In this document: piece by piece, positions 46,121 through 57,842 of the stretch
Numbering within the stretch: position 1 is the stretch's first letter
Layout: every line of letters starts with the position of its first letter
Assembly: GCA_009746045.1 (NCBI GenBank)
Contig: RPFO01000716.1
Span: 1 to 64,000, forward strand
Length of the DNA: 64,000 nt
Direction: 5' to 3'
Origin: Mesostigma viride
Lineage: Eukaryota > Streptophyta > Mesostigmatophyceae > Mesostigmatales > Mesostigmataceae
The notes under the pieces: generated by a model
Told to the model about the DNA's origin: nothing
What the model saw: the letters and a program-made list of their open reading frames with translations, nothing else
Databases searched by the model: none
Position numbers and translations under genes: made by a program

Positions 46121-48590
46121 GTTAAGGGGACGTGCGCCCGCCGAATTTTTTGGCGCCAAAAATATTCGCGGTACCGCCGTGAAGTGAAAAGTGGGTGCAC
46201 GGTGCGCGCACCCCTTGCGGAAGTGGCCATGGCGACTGCGTTTAGGCGAAACTAGCAATGTAGGGCTAGAGAAATGCCAAAAAAATGCTCGAATGTTGGA
46301 GACGATGATTTAATGATGTTGGGTTGTGGCGGCAAGTTGCTGGTTTACAATATCGCTGCTTTCTTTTACTGCCATCGGCATGGGGGGTAAACTGCATTTT
46401 TTGGTCGCGCGGAATAAAATAGGATTCGTGATAGCGGCAGTGAATTCGCAGTTTTGGGGGGGCTTTTTGACCGTAAACGATGCATTAATATCGGTAGCAT
46501 TGAATTCCAAACCAAACTGGTGCTATTTGCTACATTTTCGGCTATTCTCGGTAAGTAATTCTTCAGGCCTGCGCAGTGCATGTCGGAACCTTCCATGGAA
46601 GAACGGCCGTTGTTGCGCGCCTGGGCGAGGGATCTGCGAGGGACAGGTATAGATTTGTCGCGAACGTTATGTGCTATCAGTTCTTTCTTCTACTATGAGC
46701 TCATCGTTCGAAGCTTTTTTCGTTCTTTTTGGGCAGTTTCCGCCAGCTAGCTCGCCGTTGCTTGCCGTGGTGTTGTCGAATACCTGGCAGATTTAGATTG
46801 TTTTCGCTGACGTCGTGGTCAGGGCCGCTTCAGTCGAAGCCTATATCTTCTCGGGAAGGTTTAAGGCATTTCATAAAACGTGTTCTGGCAAGGATGTTGT
46901 GCATATGGACGCTTCTTGTTGTGTGAGAGTGACGCACCCTCTCTTCGCAGCGGCATCACAGCGCTCATGCGCTGGAGGGCCGCCAATGGTTTCTTTCCAT
47001 TTTATCGTGCAGGGGAGGAAGTGTTTTATTGACGATCATGTTGGAGATATTGCATTTGTGTGACTGCATGTAGATAGCTACCACCATTGGTTTATTTGAG
47101 CTTTCCCTTGATATCATCATGTGAAAAGACTGCAATGTTCTGAGCCAACCATGGTTGACTGCATGCAAGCTTTGTATGCCATGATCTCCTTGGTTCCTTG
47201 CCCTCCATAGTTCCAGTTTGTTGCCCATCTCAGGTAGGGCAGTTCAGGAGTTGTTGCTGTGTTGATTAGCTTGGTTGGCATCAACCTTACACTCTAACCT
47301 GGGAGAAACATAGAAAATGCTGGTAAGGCATTTTAGTGCCATCATCATTATTGTGATACCGGCGCGTGGTTGGGGGTAGAACCTTCAATGATGAATGCAT
47401 GGATAACTCACTAAACATGTTATTTAGGGCCCCTAATCATGGCTGGGCATAATTCAATTGAATTCATATTGAAACAAGTGTATTCCAGTTTTGGGGGGTT
47501 TTGGTGGCACACCTCCCCTTAATTAATCGACAGCTCGAGCCCTGATAAGAATATTGTACGCGCCAAAGCACCCAACGCGCGGGTAAGTCTTATGCGTTCA
47601 ATACGACACGTGACAGGAGAGGCTCGCGTCCGTATTTCCACGTAGTTTCAGAACATACTCCAAGCACCAAGACGCACAGGATTGGCCTCGTGAGGCTACT
47701 GTATCTTAGAAACTTTTGCGGATGTAGAAATCAAAACAACAAGTAACAACAGCAGATTACAGCAGGCACCGCTGGCTGGGCCAGGACTAACAGTGCATAC
47801 AGTAGGCACAAAACGACGAAACCGCACGTCACTAACGAATTTACGGTGCGTTGGTGGCGTCATGGGCACGTGGCTTACCCATACTGCGCCCATGCAGTGG
47901 CCCGGGGACAGCATCTGGCTGGATAGTTATGCCGGCTTCAACGTCACGCTACCTTCAGGCATGCGCGAGGTTTGTCGCCATTCGCACCGGCTTGTGTCCT
48001 TTAAGGACATCTGATAAATCTTGGGAAGGAGCTCGCGCGTTTGTGGGCTTGTTGCGCTCATCCCGGGTTTCGACGCACGAGCACCGGCGGTGGTATTCGG
48101 AAGGTACAGCGTCTCCTTCGGCCTGCACGTGGCTGCTTTTGCTCTGGCAGTGGCTGAAAATGCTGATGATTGCTACCGAAAAATGCACGAGTTAATGCAT
48201 TATCTGTCTGAATAAAGTCTATGACATGTTTAAGTCTATAAGAATTATATTAGATAAGGGCCCCACGGTCCCGCCGGTCAGAGTTTACTGCCCCCATTTT
48301 CGGCGTCCTTAGTCGCCTCCTTATTGCTCTTTCTTGAGGAAAGCACTGCTCCCCAACATTACGCGTCTTCTACGGCCTTGTAATTCGCGTGTAACTACGA
48401 ACTACAAGCGCCCTCGTTTTCTGTTCATCCCCCATGAGTGTATAAGGTCTGCACACCTTGCCCAGTGAAGGCACACTTCGTCACGTTCGTGTTCTCCGCG
48501 GCATTCGTGTGGCCTTCCTCGGGTGCGCTTGTGGTTTCCGCGGCAATCACATGATCTTTGCGTGAGACAGTTTCCTCCTTCAATCGTCCC
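46121..48590. other. 2.5 kb region, one possible minus-strand exon, otherwise unassigned
   Basis: A minus-strand frame of about 70 codons at 46,513-46,310 (FNATDINASFTVKKPPQNC, MPMAVKESSDIVNQQLA) begins next to an acceptor-like CACCAG and ends at a stop. It has a protein-like composition, but I cannot identify it and see no partner exons. The segment 47,860-48,014 (plus) is similarly protein-like and unidentified. The rest has no visible feature; the last 200 bp is presumably the Kelch gene promoter and leader. Confidence 0.25.
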
Positions 48591-51500
48591 ATGGCTCCCG
48601 CGTGGAAGAAAGTCGACGCGAAGGGCTTGCCCCCGTCAGCCCGCAGCTCGCATTCCGTCACGTGCGCTGGCTCGTCGGTCTACGTGATTGGCGGCGAAAA
48701 CGCACCCCGCGAGACGATCGTGAGTATTCGACACAGACGCTTGTTGTCCATGTGTGAGCCTTTTGTGGGGGCCTGCTTCTCCTTGCTCCCTGCTTGTCCC
48801 TACTTCTCCCTGCGTCTGCCTGCTTGTCCATACTTCTCCCTGCGTCTGCCTGCTTCTCCCTGTAGTGTCAGTTCAACGTCCTTCCGCGTGTGCGTACATT
48901 GCCAGTCTGACTCCCATGTTTTCACTCACCACCCATCAGCAATCCATCCTGTCATTTTAAATCCCTGAGAAAAACATTCTAGATGTTGTCATCCTCACCC
49001 CTGCGTAACCTCGGCAACTGTCATCCTCGCATGGCCCCATGCTGTCCAACAGCATCGCTGGTGGCTAGCGTGTGATAGTGGATTGTGTGCGTGATAAGAC
49101 CTTGCTCGGAATTCAACTTGAAGCTTGCAGACCTTGTAAAGCTTTTGGGCCGACTTCCCTGCAAACATTTGTCACCCTCCCGGCTCTCCTAACAGGGTGA
49201 TGCAACTTCCCCTGATCTGGTCCCGCGGCAGTCCTAGTGCCCTCCTGTATCCATGAGGCAACCAGCGCAGGCCTTCGTACTGTAGTGTAGTGACCAGCGT
49301 ATCCATGAGGCGACCAGCGCAGGCCTTCGTACTGTAGTGTAGTGACCAGCGTATCCATGAGGCAACCAGCGCAGGCCTTCGTACTGCAGTATAGTGACCA
49401 GTGTATCAATGAGGCGACCAGCGCATGCCTTCGTACTGTAGTGTAGTGACCAGCGTATCCATGAGGCAACCAGCGCAGGCCTTCGTACTGCCGGATAGTG
49501 ACCAGCGTATCCATGAGGCAACCAGCGCAGGCAATATGTACCATCCATAGACGGGTCCTTCATTCTGTGCTGTTTCCGCTGGAGCTATCGTGAGCCACCC
49601 TCCGCCTCCGCTTCCGCCTCTGGTCTCACAGGGTGTGCTTCTGCTACCATAGGTCACATGAGCCCTTCCTTTTGTGCTGGAGCTCGTGAGCCACCCTCTG
49701 GCCTCTGGTCTCACAGGGTGGGCGCGGGTACCCGTTTTTTGCCACTGCGGTAGTAGAGTAGTTACGGGTACGAGTAGTTACGGGTATTACCACACCCTAC
49801 GAGTACGGGTTTATGTGCTGCCTGCACCCTACGCCTTTTACCAAGCAACCCCCTTGTGTCCGACCCAAAGTGACGAGTTGTACCTGTTCCGGGCGCCGGC
49901 CCTACCAAAGGCTCTCGAGTGCCACTGTACCCATGCCCACGCAGCTATACCCTCATAGCCATGTGCTGGCCCGACCGTTTCATCGGGGCTCCACAAGTTT
50001 AACCTTGCAACAACCTTTGTAATGACAAGTCCGTACCCTTGATGCCCTTCACAAGCTCTTTAAGACTCTGAGAAGAGTGTCTCAATAGCTTGCTTCTGCT
50101 AACGTCGCCTCAATTGTGTGCTTCTGCTGACGTTATGGGCTAGTTCCTGCCCCTCCCACCTCGTGGCCTACCTTCGTCGGCATGGCTGGCGTGGGACAAT
50201 ATACTGAACTAAATAAATCATATACTTCTAGTATTACCTCTTACTTTCTGCTAATCACATAGTAGTACTACAGTAGTATACATCTCTGTTGGCACAGCCG
50301 ACGGGGGACAACAAACTGAACTGAACCGAACCGATGTGCCACGCCCACCCCGCATGCGCCCACCCACCCATCCACCCCGCTGGCCCCACCCAGAAAGAGG
50401 GCCTAATCCACTGCTTCTCCATCCAAGGTGGCGGCTGGTCGCAGCAGCCCCACTGCGCGCGGGCGGGCGAGGAGGATCCTGAGCAGGCCATCCCGCCCCC
50501 CCTGCTGGGCCATGGCGCCGCTGCCGTGCAGCGCGACGGCTCAGACTCCCTTGTGATTTTCGGGGGTCGCGAGGGCGGCCCGTTGGGGCTCGGCAAGGAG
50601 AGGTGCGCCAACCTTTTTCTTCCCTTGTTGCTGTTTCTTTTTTCTCTCCTTGTTGCTGTTTCTTTGTCTTTACTTGTTGCTGTTTCTTTTTTCTCTCCTT
50701 GTTGCTGTTTCCTCTTTCTTTTCTTGTCGCTTCCGCATACTTATTATATTGGCTCGATAAGACATTGATGGAGTAATCGGTTGGGCTTGTCAAGGAGAGG
50801 TGTGATGTCGACTCAGCTGGCTGCCCCACCCAGGGGGACACTGATCCTTCTCCTTTCCTTTGGCTCGCCTCCCTTTCCCCCACCCTTTCGATCGTCCGAC
50901 AACTACCCTCTCCTGGCCTTCCCGACTTTTTTCCCGTTCCTTGTGCCCCTTTTCAGCCCTAGGTGATGAAATGTCGCTGTCTTCCGTAGGCTCCTGAGCA
51001 ACGCTCTTGAGAGATCCTCTGGTGGAACGCTCTCTCGCCAGCCTATCTCTCCCATGCATGTGCCCATGTATTGGCACCCATGTGGAGCAGTCCACGTGCT
51101 AAGCAATGGCCGGGCCACGTGGGGTTGAACGAAACCACTAACCCAAACGCACCCCTAATGAAACAAACCCAACACCCCTGAACGAAACCACTGACCCATA
51201 ACCACCCCTAATTAAGCAAACCCAAAACCACCCCTGAATGAAACCACTGACCCAAACGCACCCCTAATGAAAGAAACTCAAAACCACCCCTGAATGAAAC
51301 TGCTGACCTGAACCCACGCAGTGGGAGTCTCTTCATCTTCGACACCAAGGCGGGCGCGTGGTCCTCCCCCACCGTGTCTGGCGCGCCTCCCCCCCCCCGC
51401 TCCTACCACGCGATGGCCTCCGTCGGTCCCCGCGTGTACATCTTCGGCGGCTGCGGCAAGGAGGGCCGCCTGAACGACCTCTTCTGCCTTGACACGTCCA

Positions 51501-54500
51501 CGACCCCGATGACCTGGACGCAGCTCCCCTACTCGCAGCCCGAGGGGGAGGTCCCCGTGGCCAGGGGGGGCTCGTGCATCGTGGCGATGGAGAAGCAGGG
51601 GGGCGGCCAGGGTGACCTGGTGTACGTGGTGTATGGCTTCTGCGGCAAGCAGCTCGGGGATGTATGGGTGTACGACACGAGTGCGGGGAAGTGGAGCCAG
51701 GTGGCGTGCTCGGGTGACGTCCCGCCGCCCCGCAGCGTGTTCGGGTCGGCGCGCCTCTCGGGAAGGTGAGGCAGCCCCTTTTCGCTAAAACTAGTATTTG
51801 TGGGTTGGAACGCGATAAGTATATGTTCATGGGGGGTCGGCGAGCCTGTCAGGAGGTGAGGCAGCGTCCTTTTCTTTTTGGGTGGTGTGGGGGGGCTTTC
51901 TTGATGCTACTATATATATTTGAGGGTGGTGAAGGTATATTAGCGGGGAACGTCTTGGTTGTACCTGCCTAGTACTGTGGTCCTGGGTATAGGGCTGGCG
52001 AGGCCCTATTTTTTACTAACTTGGCTGGCTGGGCCAGCCCCTCCTCGGCCTGGTTGATTCTTGTACGGCGGTCAGTGTGGCTGATACCTATGACTAATAC
52101 TAACCTAAGACTAATAGCTACGTAGCCAGTTATTGTGTTTGCTATTATGCCAATAACAGTCTCATGACTGTAAAGCCTTAATTACCAGCCTTACCTTTTA
52201 CCTTTCTACCTCAGTACCAGCCTTCTACCTTTTCCAGGGTCTGACATGCGGATGCCTTTGTGTAGCAGGAAGTGGTTTAGGGTCACTACCAGAATTGATT
52301 CTCTACCAGAAATTAATTTTTCGAAGCAGGAAAATGGTTTCTGGAGAACTAGAACGTGAACACGCAAGTCTGTGGCCCTGCTTGGTGCGGCATAGCTTTC
52401 TACAATTGTGATGCCGCTTACGTGCACCGCCGCGATTCACAGAATGGGCCCTCAATGGCACTCTTTTCCCGCACGCAGCGTAATACCCGTGCCAGCCAAT
52501 GTCTCCAAGTTTCCGTTCGTGTGTGGGCGTGTCCACATTATTCCTTGCCGAATCAGAGAGTTTGGCTCGGCAGAGAAGCTGTTATAGTGGCCGCTGCTAT
52601 AGGGACCGTGAGAAGAAGCTGCGATCGGGGGGGGCTGTGGGAAGAGACATGTGGGGCTGTTGCACGAAATATGAAGCTCTTTCCTGCGTGAATGCCACTT
52701 ATTGCCACAGCATCATCAGGATGTCGAATGCTCACAATGCTGCCCCTCCCTCCCCTTACCTTGCCGGCCATCCTAGAAATGAGCCTCACATGTGGGGCAC
52801 ATTAGCATATTTTATTTTTGTCCCCGATTCGCTGATGAATAAGGCTTACAGCGTGTCTGCCCTATTTTGATCAAACAGGGATGTGCCATGCCACCTTTAG
52901 GCATGCTTAATTAATGCCTGCTTGTGCGGTGGCACGGCTGTATATGCTGGGGGTCCACACAGGAGGATCTTTGTGTTTGCGGGAGAGGAGGAAGCCTCCG
53001 CGCTTGGGCATGAGGGAGCTGGCAACTTCTTCAATGGTAAGCCATGGCAAAAACCAACTAGCCAATCAATCACCCACCCGCCCGCCCGCCCGCCCGCCCG
53101 CCCGCCTGCCTGCCCGCCCACCCGCCCGCCCACCCGCCCGCCCGCCCGCCCACCCGCCCGCCCGCCGCCCGCCCGCCCGCCCGCCCGCCCGCCGGCCCGC
53201 CCACCCCTCCGCCCGCCTGCCCATTTCCGCCTCTCCCCCCTCTATGTTTCCTACGTCTGCCAACACCATTGCACTCTTAAAGAAAGCAAGACTTTCTAGG
53301 TATTGCCACAGCTTTCATGTCATAAATTTGAGTCTCATGCCATAGTCCGTATTGCCATTTTTGGCAAACAAATACCCCTGAAAATGAAAAAAATCATAAC
53401 TCCCTGACCGCTACTCCAAATACCCTCAACCAAGGTGCTAGGAATATCTACACATCAAGGGCTTTCAGAATATGCAATAATATCTTGAGTCCAGCAAGTA
53501 GGTTGCATGATATTCTTGGTCAAAGTTGGACAAAAGACGAACATTTTTATGCATCACACCATGGACCCCCCCCCTTTTTTTCAGGGGAGGGTAGTAAACA
53601 CCAATGTTAAGGTTGGATAATTTTATTTGGTAGTTCAGGTGTGGGGGGGTTACTCAGAATTGAGTTTTGCACATGGCACCACGCTCATATGGACACATGA
53701 CTACGAGCAACCAAAACCAGCAAAAGTGACAGGTCAGCCCCCTATGCTTTCCATATAAGTTACACATGCTGTGATGCATGGCACATGTTGCCAGCATGAA
53801 ATATAAATGCCCAACAATAAAACAGCATATAAGACATTACTCGGGGCGCTCAAACTTGGTGATGTTGCCATTATGCCAGTGCCCCCAGCAGCCGGGCTCG
53901 GCATGCTGGTGCACCTTGCACTTTTGACAGCCCATGGTGATGAAACTCCTCTTCTTGCATGCTGCACATGTCATTTGTTTGTCAAACACCATGTGGGCAT
54001 GTCGAGCAGCACGGATAGCCAATCTGACCTAAATAATCCGCTCACTTACTTGTGTGGGTTACGCGCGCGTAGGCAGCCATCCATGAAATACCACACAGTT
54101 ATGCATTGTATACAGCCACATAGGACTGTCAAAAGTGCTGGGAAACAAAGAAGTTGCTAAACCAGCACTAACGGAATGGCATCCTCCAAAGAAACACCAC
54201 AAACTGAGCAGATTTGGGGCTAATAGCACTCATACAGCAGGCATGGAAACCTGCTGCAAGAGGCACTGATACACTCGTGTAAAGTCGATGTATAAACGAC
54301 AGATTCCCGTGCAAACGACATGCAAACACGTAGCCGTACCTGGCTTGATCATGACCATTTCGGCTTCTGCTGGCCGGGACCCTCATATCTCACACTGGCT
54401 AATGCTTTCCAGGCATAGGCCGCCATAGCCGCATAATGAATGCTTCCGCCATGATTACCATGTTGATGTTCTGAGCAAAGATGACCTATAAACGCATCCG

Positions 54501-55731
54501 AATTCACAGGGACGCTGCTGCGGATATCCCGTATCAAAACTGGGTGCTCGGGCTGGCGCAGACTGCCGGGCCATAAGAAGAAAATCAAAATATGACATGC
54601 CATTACTCATATGGTATACTGACGACCAAGAAAGCAGTAATTTCCTACCTGTATTTTACCAATGCTATACATCTGGCCACCCCTGACCTACGAAAATCAC
54701 GCATCATCATTATGAGCAACATTCTGAACCGTTACAAGCCGCGAGACGCAAAATTCCCTTGATAACGGCACGCTAGCAGCCATATCTAGTTACGCGCGCG
54801 CGCGAGTGAAAATTTCCCGCCAAAGTCACGTGATACTTTCTCAATACACGTTGTAATTACCAGGCTATGGCGAATATTACCCCCAAACCTATGCATCACC
54901 TTCGTCCCTAAGTGTCCCCGGACCCACCGGACACGTGGCATCCGCCAGAAGTGGCGCGGCGCCACTGGCGCGGCGCCATTTTTGGCGGGGAGTCAAATGT
55001 TATGTTATAACATAACATTTACGGACTATGGGATGGCCTTACATTGTAGCTAGCCAAAAGTATGAAAATATTGAATAATGAAGCGACAAGGGCGGCTGGC
55101 CAAGCTTGCATGGGATGTTCCTCGGTTTCCAAATACTGCATCCGCGTCACCCCTCCCCCACCAAAAAAACACGGCTGGCTCGAGAGCATGTCGTTGAAGG
55201 CCTTTAAGCGCGTTTATGATTGGTTTGCTGGCAGACTGCAACCTGACATGTTACCTATTACCTTTTACTCTTGCCTTGTAAGAACAATTCGACCATCAGC
55301 TCTGACCTAGTCCCTGTTATGTCATACTCGAGCTAAATTCAGGGTGGAACAGCTGGGCCTTTCACGCACAGATTTTGAAGAAAGTATAGGTTCAAGGGGA
55401 AGGATAGCTGATGTGTTTAGCAGAAAGCAAATTCTGATAGCCTTGTCAATGCTCAGAAAATTGATGGCCTTCTGTCTAACACTGTGCATGGGTTAACGAG
55501 TCTGCTGGCGTTGCCTCCTGGCATCATGACGTCTGCACAGATGGCTTTGTCCTGGACACAAACACCAATACCTGGGAGAAGGTCTTTGCTGGTGGGGAGA
55601 ACGGCCCGTCGGTGCGTGGTTGGCATTCCATAGGTGCCTGCCAAGTTGGTGGCAAGGACCAAGTATATCTCTTTGGGGGGCTCAGCCCAGAAAACGAGCG
55701 CCTGGGAGACCTATGGGTCTGGGAGGCATAA
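48591..55731 (+). CDS. Kelch-repeat protein, nitrile-specifier/epithiospecifier-like, 5 exons
   Basis: Exons by eye: 48,591-48,719; 50,394-50,602; 51,322-51,765; 52,963-53,036; 55,541-55,731 (TAA). Phases 0, 2, 2, 1 agree, giving 348 aa. Kelch blades are plain: SARSSHSVTCAGSSVYVIGG, LGHGAAAVQRDGSDSLVIFG, PPPRSYHAMASVGPRVYIFG, GDLVYVVYGFCGKQLGDVWV, RIFVFAGEEE and WHSIGACQVGGKDQVYLFGG. Each alternates with a W/F-containing strand such as TWEKV, and the protein ends RLGDLWVWEA. The opening WKKVDAKGLPPSARSSHS and the size match the plant NSP5/ESP-type Kelch family, some of which redirect glucosinolate breakdown. Most algae are not known to make glucosinolates, so a general binding role is likelier. 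Function beyond a beta-propeller is inference. Introns run 0.7-2.5 kb and hold minisatellites. Confidence 0.92.
49247..49535. repeat. 52-bp minisatellite in Kelch intron 1
   Basis: Six units begin at 49,247, 49,299, 49,351, 49,403, 49,455 and 49,507, with an exact 52-bp period and no indels. Each contains ATCCATGAGGC.ACCAGCGCA and GCCTTCGTACTG. Confidence 0.96.
50601..50806 (+). repeat. Duplicated exon 2 end and donor, Kelch intron 2
   Basis: GTTGGGGCTCGGCAAGGAGAG|GTGCGC at 50,582 recurs as GTTGGGCTTGTCAAGGAGAGGTGTGA at 50,780-50,805. Between the two lie four TTGTTGCTGTTTC.TTTT units (50,620-50,725). Confidence 0.82.
51128..51318. repeat. 62-bp repeat in Kelch intron 2
   Basis: Three units of GAA.GAAACCACTGACCCA, CACCCCTAAT.AA..AAAC, ending a few bases before the acceptor of exon 3. 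Confidence 0.88.
51743..51873 (+). repeat. Duplicated exon 3 end and donor, Kelch intron 3
   Basis: 51,743-51,782 (23 exonic plus 17 intronic bases) recurs at 51,834-51,873. Shared: GGGTCGGCG.GCCT.TC, then GGTGAGGCAGC and CCTTTT. The distance is 91 bp. Confidence 0.93.
53075..53216. repeat. (CCCG)n array in Kelch intron 4
   Basis: CCCGCCCG units with CCCA and CCTG variants, about 35 units. Open frames (Pro/Ala/Arg) are artefacts. Confidence 0.96.
54995..55020. repeat. Perfect 26-bp palindrome in Kelch intron 4
   Basis: The half-site AAATGTTATGTTA is followed directly by its exact complement, with no spacer. A GC-rich repeat (GGCGCGGCGCCA twice) lies just upstream at about 54,953-54,978. Confidence 0.95.
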
Positions 55732-55827
55732 ACCTGTTGATGCCTAGGCCGCTAGCTGGTAGCCAAGGCACCCGTCATGGAAATAGTTTAAGCGTATGAA
55801 TGAATAAATAGGGATTGATAATTAAAT

Positions 55828-56020
55828 AGTTAATCATTAAACACGCTCTCCCGTTGGGGAGTCCCGGAGCACAACAATACAGAGTTAAACGTGCTTTTCA
55901 TCCCTGTATGTTACACGTGCGACGCAGTCACGTGTAGATTAAATTAACTAATGTTGCACACTGGGAAGGGGGCAAAGACACCCGTCTTCCAACATGCCCG
56001 GAGGCAAGCCACAGCTGCAA
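55828..56020 (-). mobile_element. LINE 3' end (GCTCTCCCGTTGGGGAGTC hairpin) with an embedded plus-strand CACGTG hairpin end
   Basis: On the minus strand the hairpin near 55,845-55,872 is followed by an irregular ATTAA tail at 55,820-55,840. At 55,912-55,945 a plus-strand CACGTG.GACGCAGTCACGTG hairpin with an ATTAAATTAAC tail interrupts the module, which resumes with GCACACTGGGAAGGGGGCAA. It is a small nested insertion. Confidence 0.65.
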
Positions 56021-56021
56021 T

Positions 56022-56240
56022 TTTTAATTAATTAATCAATTAATAGGTGCTTTACAATAAGTGTGTGCAGGCTCTAACAGTTGAGCCACACCCTCAAAAT
56101 CATTTGTACAAGTCATTGTCAATTTAGGCCAGTTCACCATGCTGGGGCCCAGCACATGCCCCCTTGTTGGTCCAATCTTGTCCCCAACTGCAGCGAGGGT
56201 GGGTGGGTGGGAGCTGCAAAAAGGCCTCCCTACGTTCACC
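56022..56240 (-). repeat. LINE-associated repeat segment with TTAA tail
   Basis: After a TTAATTAATTAATCAATTAA tail, the sequence GTGTGTGCAGGCT.TAACAGTT, CACACCCTCAAAATCAT, CTGGGGCCCAGCACATGCCC recurs at 57,038-57,085 (partly) and 59,233-59,330. It is a fourth type of tail-bearing end; a minus-strand open frame of 68 codons crosses it but is not recognised. Confidence 0.65.
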
Positions 56241-56252
56241 ACACCGCTCTAA

Positions 56253-56287
56253 ATAATTAATTAATGGAAATGTGACTGCGTCACGTG
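56253..56287 (-). mobile_element. Minimal LINE insertion: 35 bp of 3' end with 12-bp target duplication
   Basis: Only the terminal hairpin and TTAA tail of a family-A-like end are present (CACGTGACGCAGTCACATTT then the tail, on the minus strand). ACACCGCTCTAA (56,241-56,252) and ACACCACTCTAA (56,288-56,299) flank it. A related locus on the plus strand at 60,383-60,410 has this site without the insert. Confidence 0.88.
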
Positions 56288-56769
56288 ACACCACTCTAAG
56301 TACGGTGTGAACACATGTGAAAATGAAAAACAAAGCATATGTCTCAAGGTGCCGCGCCCCCCTCAATCAAGGGCGGGCACGGTTGCCAGTAGGCACTAGT
56401 ATGTACCGGCGCGACGCCAGTCCCCTTCTCTCTGAAGTGAGACAACTACTGTATGCCTGGACGCATGGCGATCCAACGTCGTGGAAGAACTAGGGTAGTT
56501 GTCTGAGAGGAAAGACGCGAAGGCCGCGGGAGCCGCGTGGCTATCGCCTATCTCTAGGAAGACCTGCATGGAGGGAGACAGAGGGTAACAAGAAAGGTTG
56601 ATAGGGAAAACACACACACACACATACACACACACACACCAACAACAACAAAAAAAAACCAACAAAAACTGACTAAGAAGGAAAAGAGGGAACGCATACA
56701 CACCTACACAAAGGGGCTTAAAGAAAAGGTAAGGAGTCCTAGTCCTATGTAACAACAAGCACCTTACAT

Positions 56770-56869
56770 TAATTAATTAATTTTAAACTCGTGCTCCCGT
56801 TGGGGAGTCACGGAGCACCGAAGTGCTTTTAATCCCTGTGTGTGCACAACAGGAAGAAAGGGCAGAGAC
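56770..56869 (-). mobile_element. LINE 3' end, 100 bp, with 8-bp target duplication
   Basis: CCTTACAT flanks the insert on both sides (56,762-56,769 and 56,870-56,877). The insert is, on the minus strand, GTCTCTGCCCTTTCTTCCTG, the hairpin GTGCTCC..GGGAGCAC, and a TTAA tail. The related locus near 60,225-60,250 lacks it apart from a 7-bp difference. Confidence 0.88.
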
Positions 56870-57085
56870 CCTTACATGGTGTAGGTGACGTACGGTAGAG
56901 CTACGATACAGGCGGCAGATCGGCCCCCTAATTGAGCCCGCCGCAACATAACTATAAAATGAGCAGATAGCTCAAAATATAGGTGCTGAAGCTAAGGTCC
57001 ATTGGAGTGCCTTCGTACCAGAGAAACTAAATTATTACATAAGTGTGTGCAGGCTTTAACAGTTGAGCCTAGCCACACCCTCAAA

Positions 57086-57160
57086 ATCATTAATTAATTA
57101 ATTCATCAATTCATTAATTAGACTCGTGCTCCCGTTGGGGAGTCACGGAGCATTAACCCC
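57086..57160 (-). mobile_element. LINE 3' end feeding into the GATG array
   Basis: Minus strand: (CATC)n, CGGGGTTAATGCTCCGTGAC, hairpin, and a tail at 57,090-57,118. It matches 17,230-17,300, where only four CATC units precede the same sequence. Confidence 0.88.
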
Positions 57161-57842
57161 GATGGATGGATGGATGGATGGATGGATGGATGGATGGATG
57201 GATGGATGGATGGATGGATGGATGGATGGATGGATGGATGGATGGATGGATGGATGGATGGATGGATGGATGGATGGATGGATGGATGGATGGATGGATG
57301 GATGGATGGATGGATGGATGGATGGATGGATGGATGGATGGATGGATGGATGGATGGATGGATGGATGGATGGATGGATGGATGGATGGATGGATGGATG
57401 GATGGATGGATGGATGGATGGATGGATGGATGGATGGATGGATGGATGGATGGATGGATGGATGGATGGATGGATGGATGGATGGATGGATGGATGGATG
57501 GATGGATGGATGGATGGATGGATGGATGGATGGATGGATGGATGGATGGATGGATGGATGGATGGATGGATGGATGGATGGATGGATGGATGGATGGATG
57601 GATGGATGGATGGATGGATGGATGGATGGATGGATGGATGGATGGATGGATGGATGGATGGATGGATGGATGGATGGATGGATGGATGGATGGATGGATG
57701 GATGGATGGATGGATGGATGGATGGATGGATGGATGGATGGATGGATGGATGGATGGATGGATGGATGGATGGATGGATGGATGGATGGATGGATGGATG
57801 GATGGATGGATGGATGGATGGATGGATGGATGGATGGATGGA
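57161..57842. repeat. (GATG)n array, about 170 uninterrupted units
   Basis: 682 bp of apparently perfect GATG. It is the expanded form of the short (CATC)/(GATG) run in the LINE 3' UTR at 17,230 and 58,279. WMDG-type frames in it are artefacts. Confidence 0.98.

Noticed and set aside
49234-49563. CRISPR-like array (six 52-bp units)
   Set aside because: Units are contiguous with no unique spacers, it lies in an intron, and the DNA is eukaryotic.
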